From positions 32,841,119 through 32,905,118 of the forward strand of contig OX424559.1 of the NCBI GenBank assembly GCA_949152475.1: a DNA stretch of 64,000 nt, given 5' to 3'. Both the position numbers and the translations under genes were made by a program. Positions 21,601 through 31,275 of this stretch are shown here, one piece after another (positions within the stretch are counted from its first letter, which is position 1; each line of letters begins with the position of its first letter). Below the pieces are notes generated by a model. The model was not told where the DNA came from and did not search any database. It saw only the letters and a list, made by a program, of their open reading frames with translations. Source of the stretch: Terebella lapidaria. Taxonomy: Eukaryota; Annelida; Polychaeta; Terebellida; Terebellidae.

Positions 21601-24600
21601 GAAACAACGATCGAAATCAACTTGTCAGCTGCCAAAACTTACAACTCACCAGGTGGCAGCACTAAGGAATGAATTATTAGTGATGACATTCGCCAGGTGG
21701 CAGTGTTTGCAATTATGTCAATTATGTGAACAATAGTCAATGACGTCATGGGATTATGTACAAAAGTAAAGCGGGGTCTTCTAAGTGGCATGCGGCTCAG
21801 GTTTTTCGGCAAAAGTGACTCGAGTGTGCATGTAAATTCACTGAAATCAAGTATCAATGTTAGGTAACCAAATCAAGTATCAAACATGGTAACCATATGC
21901 GGTCAACCTATTAATCGTGCAGGGCCTTAGTTCAAACCATCATGGGTCATGGCGACATCTGTCAACTTTCGTGTCTGCCCGTTCGCCGATTCTGGGTTAT
22001 TGGTTTTTCTGTTTTGAGGGGTGATTTTATCGTGAATCTAATAATTCGAACATTTCAAAATTTAATTATTTTTATTGAATGAATACGAATAAATAATTGA
22101 ATGAATACGGTACTACCAGTGGCATACTTACATGTACACACCGTTTCAACAGCAAACATTTTCTAACTGAAATTCTCATTCGAGTTAGAAACCTACTAAA
22201 TAAAAGACCATCTACAATCTACACTTACGATCATCCCCGGGAATCCCGGCCAAAATCCCCTGGAACCAAGTGTCGCGAGCCTGTAGAAACTTTATCCGCA
22301 GTTCCGCCTCGGTGAACACGTCCATCCTGCGAAGGTAGCCAATCACGCGCAGGCACGCGGGCAGCTGGATGTTCGAGCGCAGCTGGTGAATAAGCTGGTT
22401 CAACATCAGCTGGGTCGATTTCTTCACTTCTTGCACGATGTTCTGTTGACAAGTGGGGGTATTGGGAAAGAAGGGGTGGATATATTTGGTGAATATATAG
22501 TAAATATGTGCAATTTCCTCATTTATTTTTAACCTTTTTACAGGCGGCAACTACTGTTATATTTTTTTTCAATAAAAGGTGGTCCCCTTCAGATAAGACC
22601 CACCCTTCTGCCACAAGATTAAGGTCTTATCTAAGGAGTGTTATTAAAGGGGTACATTGTGAATTGATCCTAGGAAGTCTTTATTCGGGGGGGGGGGGTA
22701 TCTGAGGGGGACCAACATGCAACATACATGTATGAGCAATGTGAAAACATTGAGCCATGCAAAAATACACTATAGACATGTAAATATTGACTCAAATCTT
22801 CCATCATCATCACTGTTTGCCCGGATTTTAGTCAACCGGATGATTAGTCAACTGAGCTTAATTAAAATTTAACTTCAATGAATATCTCAAGATAGCGAAA
22901 ATACTTTCATGTAAACATGGTGAATCCTTTAAATACAACACTCAAACTCAGTTTCCACGATAATTTTCAAATTGTACGACAAATATGCCGGATGGCTCAC
23001 TGACCAGTATGACCGGGAGGTTAGAATGTTTCTTCTCGAGCCGTTTAACGTGCGCGGCCAGCTCCAACGCCTCCTCATAGTACCCATTGCGTACACATGT
23101 GTCCATTAGCTGTGGCATTTCAAGGACTTCTAGCAGCTGCGTGTGTCGCTGTAACGTCATAGAGTTCATCCGGCGACTGGTGGTGGAAAAGAATTAAGAC
23201 TTTTGGTAGCAGTTCAGTTTCAGATATTTATGAAAATGGACTGATATATGAGAAATGCAAGAGTATAAGATTGAACGTTTTCTTCATGTAACAAATCTGG
23301 TCGAGTACATACACATTATTTTTAAAACGTCAATAAAAAAAAGATATTGTTTTAATAAAAAATGTACAATTTATTCAAGTTATACATATATGTCTCTCTT
23401 GTCAACTTGAACTTTAGAATTTTTGTTTTAATCAAAAGTTCCAACCTTGTGTTGATTTCTTGTGCCTTCTTGAGAAAGTGGCTGCATTCCGTGATGACTT
23501 TCGGCAAGTTGTCCAACAGCGAGTTCACGTGTTTCTCGATAACTTGAAACTGTTCAAACACAGACAAAAAATGTCATTTCTCAATTTCACATACATTCTA
23601 TTCTATTCTATTCTATTCTATTCTATGATTCGCGAAAAGGTATTTTTCACTTGTTTAAAAGGCAAACTGATGATGTTTAATATCTGTGAAGTTATCTGGG
23701 AAGCATAAACAAACATCTTGGAAGATCTCCTTGCTGCACTCCGCCGTCTGGATGAAGGTCTTGTAGTTGTGGAAAGCCAGGTCCTGTGTCTGTTCCAGGA
23801 TCTGTGCGCGCTCCTCGGCAAGACGATCTGGCTCCCGATCTGAAGATGGTACATAAAACTTTAATGTAGAAATATATTTCCTCGTCGATATAAATATTTA
23901 TTTTTATTTGCAGGAATTTTCTCATGTTACATGCACATGAATAGATCCACATGTAACTTGTATATTATGATACATTTAGTTTTGAAATTATTACTTTACT
24001 ATGAGCTCAGGTACACTTAAAACCATGATCATGACTTATCGATCATGGGTAATCATGAAAAATGTTAAAATTAATTTTACTAAGTTTGTCGACTCCATAT
24101 GAACTCAGCTCTGATAGATACTGCGCGAACTCTGTATTTCCCCTCCAAGATTCTGAAAGTACAATGTAGAATTGGTGAAACAGAAATTAAAAGGGACAGC
24201 TACATCATCATGCTCAAGGAAGATGTCACAATGAATTGAATGAATAATTCAAGACATTTCATCTTGAAAGCTATGAGCATACTGTCATGAAGTCAGTGAC
24301 AAGCATGATGTAAAAAGACAAATATTAGCAATTGAGTTATTTTGCCGATTCTGCGGTTTCTTTTTCAACCACATAATTAAATCACGTAAATTGACCACAA
24401 TATTTGTTTTCTATATACGTAATACACATAAAAGCTAACATCCAGAAACTTAAATCTCTGCAAATACGTTACGTCGCTGCAGGTATGTTACGTAATGACT
24501 AAATAGCCCAGGAACACTCAGGGGCGGATCCAGGAATTTGAAAAGAGGGGGTCCAACATTTTACGGCGTGGGGTCTGGGGCCCGGATAAAGGGCCCCATG

Positions 24601-26885
24601 AGCCAGAGCTTTTGTTATGTCCTGTAGTAGCTTTCTGGCATCTACTGGGTATAAATCCCACTTCCTGTCCCTGGTATATTCGTAAACAATTATGGAGTGA
24701 AGTGAGCCTGTCCCGGTGGGGGTCTTGGGGCCTCTTAAGAGACCTTGAAGCCAAAGCCTTTTTATGCTCTGTGATAGGTTGATTGTTCATCAATGAGCAT
24801 GTTTTGGAATATTTGTTTTAAAAAATGTAGAAGGGAACCGACACATTCGGGCCGGGGGTCTGGGGCCCGCTGAAGGGCCCCAGAAGTCATAGCCTTTTTT
24901 TATTATGTTCTGAATTAATTTTTTGGCCTTTCTTGAGAATGATTGCGCTTGAAATTTCATTGAAGACCATGTTCTGAAAAGTTTGTAGAGGTAGAAGAGA
25001 AGCTGCACATTTGTGCCAGGGGTCTGGGGCCCTTTAGCGGGCCCCAGAAGTTAGAGCCTATTTTATGATCTAAATTAATTTAGTGGCTCTCCTGGGTATA
25101 TATTGCACTTCAAAATTCATTGATGACTATGTCCTGAAAAGTTTGTAAAAAGAAACGTAGAAGAGAAGCTGCACATTTGGGCCGGGGGTCCGGAGCCCGC
25201 TGACGGACCCCAGAAGCCAGAACCCTTTTTTATGTCCTGTGGCAGCTTCTTGGTCTCTCCTGAGTATACATTTCAAACAAGGTTATTATGATTAAATTGT
25301 TTTTTTATAAACATTTCGACATTATTTTTTTTCGGGCAGGAAGCCTGAACCCGCCTATGTCATTTTTTTCGGAAAGGGGGGGGGGGGGGGGGGGGTCCTG
25401 ACCCCAGTAACCCCCCCCCCCCCCTCTAAATCCGCTACTGACACTGGTAATAAATATTTACTTCTTTTTACCAAATAATTGTCCAGGCATCAACAGTTTA
25501 TCATAGCTGATAGTTTGGTAATTATTTACTAAAAGAGAGGGATATTTTTTATTTCCCCAACATGTAAACTATCAGTGCAACTTAATTTGATCTTTGACAG
25601 CCTGAAGAATTTTATCCATGATTTTTTATTTTCTAACATCATTTTCTATTAAGGACCACAATGGAAATAAGTGCTTGCACTTTTTTGTGTTATCCTGATT
25701 TTTATGTATTATTGTACCTTTGTACATTTTTACATGTTTAATCAAATAAATCAAATCAAATCAAATCAAAAAAATTCTAACATGGTGTTCTAAAATGGTG
25801 ATCGAAAATTATCCATTGTATCGTACATATGCTCCCGAGCACATGTACGATAAAGTGCAAAAATCTGGGCGTGACCAATCAACACCATCGTGACCATGCT
25901 ATCTAAACTGTATGACCAGTTTTGAACCAATTACAGTGTACGTCTCAGATTTACCAATTTATTGCTCATACTGTTCTGACTATACATTCAACAATACAGC
26001 GCTGTGCACAGTAAGCACTGACCTCTGGCATGGCACCAGCCTGAGCGACGCGGAGCGTCTGAGATGGCTGTCATTCACCCTCGGGACGGAAATCGTTTGG
26101 ACATCTTTTCAACTAAAAAATCAAAATCTTCCACAACTTTACCTTCTAGGCCCCATCGATATACCGAGAGGACATAGGGGATACATATTTGACAAACAAT
26201 CAATGACTTTATCACTGAAATATCCCAACTTGAAAACGCGAACCAGATTTTGACAAGCTCTTGGCCGGGCCATGGGTTTATCCATTTTCCAAATAGTATG
26301 ACATCGAATTCGCTTGGTGGCGCCACAACTCGATCTCAGATAATGAGAAGTGGCGCCATCAAGTGAATTGTGAGGTCAATACAGCTGAAAAAATGGATGC
26401 GCCCATGAGATGTGTCAAGTTGTCACAATCCGGTTCGCGTTTTCAAGTTGGGATATTTCAGTGATAAAGTCATTGATTGTTTGTCAAATATGTATCCCCT
26501 ATGTCCTCTCGGTATATAGAAGAGGCCTAGAAGGTACAGTTGTGGAAGATTTTGATTTTTTAGTTGAAAAGATGTCAAAACGATTTCCGTCCCGAGGGTT
26601 ACTGTGTACAGCGCTGTATAATACATCGCTGTGCCGAGCCAATGGCTCGCGCCTGGCCGCGAAAATTGAAAATCTTGATCAAAGTATTTGAAGCATAATT
26701 ATCGTGCAGTGCATTCCAAAAACTGTGCGGTCTGTTCCAGCTAGCGTGGTGAGTGGGTGACTGTCAAAAACCCAAACTGTCAAATCTACCCTGAAGTCTA
26801 TGTTTAGATGTTATTTACCCGGAAATGCATCTTTGAAAACTGTCGACAAAATACTTTCGTCTTCCACGTCATAGGAGCTGGTCAT
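15659..26885 (-). CDS. COG8: Conserved oligomeric Golgi complex subunit 8 (12 exons, 680 aa)
   Basis: COG8 is in lobe B of the COG tether, which captures retrograde vesicles at the Golgi. Exons (minus, 5' to 3'): 26885-26819, 24152-24081, 23839-23715, 23549-23446, 23176-23005, 22442-22229, 20814-20651, 20074-19875, 19565-19484, 19188-19001, 16606-16438, 16144-15659. All have AG/GT borders, phases agree at each join, and the sum is 2043 nt. Family-specific segments appear in order: [17 protein letters not shown] in exon 1, [104 protein letters not shown] and [16 protein letters not shown]. The start ATG (26885-26883) is the only one before the conserved EDES motif. The last exon adds a Glu/Asp/Ser/Pro-rich tail, which makes the protein about 70 residues longer than the human one (about 612). 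It is cytosolic and peripheral on the Golgi; no membrane segment is seen. Confidence 0.95.
16350..16400. repeat. Short ~10-bp tandem repeat in COG8 last intron
   Basis: The words ATGAAATGTA/ATGAAATGTC/ATGAAATTTC repeat four to five times just upstream of the exon 11 donor side. It is a simple repeat with no evident role. Confidence 0.6.
16948..17249. mobile_element. ~300-bp MITE, copy 1, in COG8 intron 10
   Basis: The ends are inverted: CCGTATTGGTCCTGATAG on the left and CTATTAGGACCAATAAGG on the right, each next to TA. The inside matches a second copy at about 20.9-21.2 kb (GAGGAGCAGCGC.C..ATGCAAAA, TATGGTTATA/TATGGGAAAATA, CAAAACAGGGG...CTTCT). It has no ORF of interest and is a non-autonomous Tc1/mariner-like element. 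Confidence 0.7.
17252..18803. mobile_element. ~1.55-kb TIR element with TA flanks in COG8 intron 10
   Basis: CAGTGGATCCTGTGTTAAAG at the left end is mirrored by AACACAGGATCCACTG at the right end. GACCACCTGTC words sit inside both ends, and TA flanks each side (TACAGTGG... and ...CCACTGTA). The inside is AT-rich, with a CCCCCCTCCCCCCCCCC tract near 17,430, and has no recognisable transposase. A decayed or non-autonomous Tc1/mariner-type element fits. Its left TA is also the right TA of the MITE just before it. Confidence 0.7.
20909..21197. mobile_element. ~290-bp MITE, copy 2, in COG8 intron 6
   Basis: This is a diverged relative of the MITE at 16,948: left end CATACTGGTCCTAATAG, right end CTACTGGAACCAATACG, and a shared interior (GAGGAGCAGCGCACTGATG, GCAAAACAGGGGAGCC.TCTTCT). 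No coding content. Confidence 0.65.
21479..22110. mobile_element. 632-bp TA-flanked MITE in COG8 intron 6
   Basis: The left end CCGTATTTATTCAATTA and the right end TAATTGAATGAATACGG are inverted copies with one difference over 17 bp. TA lies on both sides (21,477-21,478 and 22,111-22,112). TAGTTCGAACAC and TAATTCGAACA words recur inside both ends. No transposase is present. This is a mariner/Tc1-type MITE. Confidence 0.8.
23586..23624. repeat. ATTCT microsatellite
   Basis: Six to seven uninterrupted TTCTA pentamers lie in COG8 intron 3, about 35 bp from exon 4. Confidence 0.9.
24518..25441. repeat. Repeat block of five ~150-165-bp units in COG8 intron 1
   Basis: The block opens with CAGGGGCGGATCCAGGAATTT and closes with CTAAATCCGCTACTG, an imperfect inverted pair that may mark a hAT-like element. 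Inside, five units begin at about 24,571, 24,722, 24,857, 25,020 and 25,187. Most carry a GC-rich hairpin TCTGGGGCCC..GGGCCCCAGA, followed by AAGCCAGAGCCTTTTTTATG and a less conserved AT-rich part. Long poly-G and poly-C runs are at 25,376-25,424. The minus-strand ORFs here come from the repeat. Confidence 0.7.
25738..25776. repeat. AATCA simple repeat, possible LINE tail
   Basis: ATCAAATAAATCAAATCAAATCA followed by A-runs ends a stretch with TTTTTATGTATTATTGTACC. This looks like the 3' tail of an old non-LTR element. No coding part remains. Confidence 0.4.
25996..26622. repeat. Large inverted repeat (foldback) in COG8 intron 1
   Basis: The left arm, about 25,996-26,256, is nearly the reverse complement of the right arm, about 26,416-26,622. 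Shared words include ACAGCGCTGT, CCTCGGGACGGAAATCGTTT, CATCTTTTCAACTAAAAAAT, GGGGATACATATTTGACAAA and CCCAACTTGAAAACGCGAACC. The left arm has about 60 extra bases (from about 26,017) ending at CCTCGGG. The spacer is about 160 bp. The apparent ORFs on both strands are mirror images. Confidence 0.85.
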
Positions 26886-28937
26886 TTTGCTGTTTTTCGA
26901 TCAAATTGTGAAGTTTCGGTTTCAAGTTGCCAAGTTGTCACATCAAAAACGATAAAACACACATCTGGCAAAGCGTTGAAACGGTTTCGACAGAACCCAC
27001 TCGCCTGGAGTGCATTTATTCGCCAGATGGCGGCACAAAGGGGCTACTGTTGCATTATCGAGAATTTTCCCGCCACGGAAGAATGCTGGTTTCTTCGACA
27101 TATTCGATAAAAAATCACAAACATTTACTAGAATGACTTAATTTATGGTATTTTTTACACATTTTTTTGCCCATATTCACATATTGCATCTTGTTTTCCA
27201 AGAGAACGGACACGGTGACCCCTTATTTTCTTTTCAATTTTAGGATGCTGATCTCTATAAAATATGTCATTTTGAAGCTCTAGATTTTGATAAACTCTTT
27301 GACCCCCTCCCCTCACTGTTTGGAACGGACTACCTTAAAAACATTTCATCTTATTAATTTTTCCAGGGCTAAATATTCAGTAGACCCGTATTTTTCTCAG
27401 AGCAGCCAGTGTTTTGTTTTGCAAACTTGAGTGCATAAATTTGCACTTGTTTCCATGAAAGAAAAAGATATATATAGGCTAGGCTACCGGTAATGGCACG
27501 GACTGTACTGATCTGTAAAAATACACCTACGACAACTTTTACTACCGAAAACAAGTTATACGCAAATATTTTGGAAAAAAAAATTCATTCAATTCGTATC
27601 ACATCCATTGAACTTACTCAGCTCAATATTTGTATATTAAAATATTATCATAATTATCAGTTTATTTAAATATTATCATAATTATCAGTGCGATTTCCGT
27701 GATGAGGCACCGTGAAGAGTAGGCTACTTTCTTTTCTTTTTTTTAAGTCTCTTTGCTTACTAATAATTGAACAGGGCCGGCGAAGACGCGTTCGGATTTC
27801 CCGATAAACTTCGAACGTTATGATTGGTTGAAAATCTGGTGATTGATTCGAAAATTTACCCCCTATGATTTTATTGAGTAACACCAAATCGATAATTTAC
27901 GTCATTACACCGCCCTGCATGGTTTTAATGTCTTGAATTATTTTATAATAATGTGTTTCATGAATTCCAAGGCTTCGTACTTTGATTTAATTCACCATCA
28001 TGGAGGTCTACAATGAAACTGATTCTGTGACTTAGCCGAACCATGTACATTTTATTGTTTCAATTCTGCCGACATTACATGACATGCTTATGTTCATGGT
28101 TCGTATAAATTATATTCTGTTCTATTCCACGTTACGGTATCACACAAGGAGGTGATTAGTTTACAATGTGTTTCAAGATTCAGTTTTGCGATTACCCTGC
28201 GCGTGTTGTACAGCGGGGGTCGCCTTTACCTGTTTGCAATATAATAAAACATATTCTCGGTAAACCTTGTGAATCCAGTAGTGAAAGAAAATGTTACGGT
28301 ATCACGTATGTTTGGACAAACGTCTAAAGTTGAATTGTTTATTTGAACATTTCTGCTCTCATTGGAGCATAAAATCACGAACACACGGCATATGAAATAC
28401 AGTAATACTAGTTCATCCAAGTCAAGTCAAGTTCATCCATCAGTGAAACACGCTTTTTTTTACCGTAGTTTTATTTTGGATAATCGAATAAACTTGAATT
28501 TGTGTATTGTGTAAATTGGGAACAGCAAACATTTTTTCATCATTACAGATATGGGTTTGAGATGCAGAACGAATGACAAAAAATATATAAGAAAATAGTA
28601 GGCTATCTATATTCAAACCGTCCGCTGTAAAAGCTGCTGCGATGATCTACAGATAAAATTGACAAAAATGAAACCTATGCCTATTTTGGAGTAACAACTT
28701 AAAAATTTGGATGTTTGCGTAATCAATATACTGATACATTACGTTGACCACAACATTTTAAATTACGAGAGCTCTAACCAGGTAACTGCTATAGATTGAA
28801 CAAAGTCACATGCAAAGCATGCAGGCAGAAATTCCAGGCAATCAAATCCGAATCCGATTTCCGAGTTCCTAATCCATGAACATATCAGTCAACGACGAAC
28901 ATTACAAGGAGCTGTTGTACAAGATCCGTATAATTGT
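26886..28937. other. COG8 5' flank and intergenic DNA
   Basis: No gene is seen. The COG8 promoter should lie just above 26,885; no TATA box stands out. At 27,241-27,345 an approximately 100-bp sequence ends CACTGTTTGGAACGGACTACC. Its reverse complement is at 31,175-31,275. Near 28,430-28,500, a fragment (CAGTGAAACACGCTTTT...TTTTGGATAATCGAATAAAC) matches the arms of the foldback element at 47.6-48.1 kb. Confidence 0.4.
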
Positions 28938-30235
28938 TAGGTTACTGGACCTATGGCCCGATAACATATTGCCGTTGCCTGGCGTCCGTCGTCCATCCGT
29001 TCACCTTTTTAGCTTACCGTCCCTTATGGGCCTATGAGCTATTGTCGTGGTTTTTCGAACCACGAATTTTCTTGAAAATTTACCAAACCATTTCTTGGAC
29101 TAATACCCTGAGACGTTTTTTTTTTTTTTCGTTTTTTTTTTATTCAATCGTTTTTCCCGATTTGGCGGCAATTTTTGACGAAAAATGGCTAATGTTGGAC
29201 TTTAATGGCCTTTTTCTAAAAATCTGTCTGATCGGTTTTGAGATTTTTGTTTCAAAACATTCCCCTCATATACCTCTATTACATGTAGAAGTTACGTTGC
29301 CCTTGAATTGCCGGTCTGCGTGAAATCAAGTCATTATTCGTTTTGAGCCATTTCCAGCACAAAAAAAAAAAAAAAAATTCGGCCGATGAAAATTTTTTTG
29401 GACTTTTTTGAAAATTTCATTCAATCTTTCTTTGAAAATGGGAGCTTTGCGGGTAAACTCCTAGTACACTTCAAGATAGAGCCTAAGTATTGGCACATTC
29501 AAATGGGAAATCATATATTGCAGTTTGAAAGGTGACTTTGAATATGACATTGGAAGGTCAAAACGACCTTATTTTGTCGAAAGAAACAATCAATTCTGTC
29601 TCCGGCGGTCATTTTCTCAAATTGTATTCAGACAGTTTCCCTCCTTATGTACTTTTGTGATTTGTATAAGTTTTGTCGCCTTTGAATTGATGGTCTGTGA
29701 ATATATGTCATCAACGAAATAAACCTTTCAATATGTAACTTGATTTCGTATTATATTCCATAGAGAAGATGTGTTTTCGGCAACATTCACGATCATGTTT
29801 TGACAATAGAGTTGAAAATCAGTGTAACAATTTATATTTTGGAAAATCAATTCTCTGTGCAATTCTCATGATCTGCCGGTAAGCTACAGCCTTGGTGCTA
29901 TGTTTATCTTTGAAGTGTACGGTCCGATCTTTCTGAAAATTTGTGAAAAGACATCCTAAAATAATTCAAGGAGGAGGTATTTTTTAGTTTTTTGCCTTTT
30001 CTCAATTTTGAACTTTGGCAGCCATTCTCTCACAAACTGTCTGGTCAGTTTTAGATTTTTATTTAAACAGATTCCTCTTATGTATATTTGTTACGCTTAC
30101 AGGTTATGTGCCCTTGAATTGCCTCTCTCCGTGTGGTGGCCATTTTGAATTTTTGATGGGTTGACGAAAAAAAACAACTTCGGCCCAAATCTTGTTACTG
30201 TCCATTTTGTACCATTTCTAGGCCAAAAAAAGTTT
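28938..30235 (-). repeat. Degraded inverted copy of the TIR element family
   Basis: Starting with TTAGGTTACTGGACC, the sequence is the reverse complement of the 3' part of elements A/B: GTTGCCTGGCGTCCGTCGTCCATCC, then GGCGGCAATTTTTGACGAAAAATGG, then GCCCTTGAATTGCC. The tail motif recurs near 29,680 and 30,110, so this is again a re-duplicated tail. A piece at 29,793-29,905 (GTTTTGACAATAGAGTTGAA...CTGCCGG.AA.CTACAGC) recurs in the same orientation at 44,484-44,590. Confidence 0.6.
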
Positions 30236-30389
30236 TCACCCTTTTACAAAACCTACCCGAACAAATGGATCATTAGAGAACTGAGCAACTATGAGATGCT
30301 TCTTGGGTTTCTGCGGTAGATTCAGTGTTCCCATAATTCCATGAACATAATTAAAATCAAGGAAAATAATATAACTAATGTGATCAATG

Positions 30390-31100
30390 GATACTTTCGG
30401 CTTGGGGTCTGGGGCCTGCCTAGGGCCCCAGAAGCCAAATGCTGTCTTGAATGTTGTATTACATTCTGTTCTCAATCTAACGATTAGAAAACTCATGTAT
30501 CCATAATGTCATGATGAGATTTGAGGTCGTGAAGAACAGATGTAATTTATTGTTAAATGTGAAGTAGGATATACTTTTGAAAGTGGGGTCTGTGGCCCTT
30601 GATCCAAGAATCCAAATGATATTTTGGGTTTTGTGTTAAGTTTTGTACTAAGAACTGACTCTGACCGCCTAGGGCCTCAGAAGCGAAATGTTCTTATTTT
30701 TAGTATCATTTTAATGTGAGCCATAATTGTCAAATGTGCAAATTTCGGGCGTTGGTATCTTGGGCCTCTGAGCCAAGAAGCCAAGGGATATTTCGGATAC
30801 TGTGGTACATTTTGTGCGAAGTCCTGACTCTGACCATTATAGAACCTATGCATCTATTATTCTATGATGAGATTTGAGTCCAAGGAGAAACGATACAAAT
30901 TTTTGGGATGTGTATGGCAAAAATTATGTGATGGCGTGCCGCGTGGAGACTAAGGTACGTTTTGTATTCAATCTGACCATAGAGAACCATAGTTAACCAT
31001 AGGTAACCGATGTAATCCAAATTTCATGATGAGACCATACAGGCGTGCGTATGCATTTAATTCCATGATGAGGTTTGAGATCGGAGAGAAATATCAAATC
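30390..31100. repeat. Degenerate repeats with the GGGGTCTGGGGCC hairpin core
   Basis: A unit at 30,400-30,440 has GGGGTCTGGGGCCTGCCTAGGGCCCCAGAAGCC. Weaker relatives follow near 30,585, 30,670 and 30,755 (GTGGGGTCTGTGGCCCTT, CCTAGGGCCTCAGAAGC, GGTATCTTGGGCCTCTGAGCC). They belong with the repeats at 3.6 and 24.5-25.2 kb. Confidence 0.5.
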
Positions 31101-31275
31101 ATGTTAAAACATGAAAAAGGAACATGCCCAGCAAGGGGCCCACTGAAGTACGAACCATGTCATAGGCCTGTATTAAGGTAGTCCGTTCCAAACAGTGAGG
31201 GGGTGAGGTGATCAAAGAGCTTTTAAAAATAAATTACTGTATCGACATAATCTAGAGCTTCAAAATGATATTCAG

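Noticed and set aside
26017..26085. Possible first exon of COG8 ([12 protein letters not shown]...) with a GT donor
   Set aside because: Its peptide does not match the COG8 N-terminus, whereas 26,819-26,885 gives [17 protein letters not shown] with the correct phase.
26075..26691. ORFs on both strands reading like [16 protein letters not shown]
   Set aside because: The same peptide appears on both strands because the region is an inverted repeat; repeat-derived.
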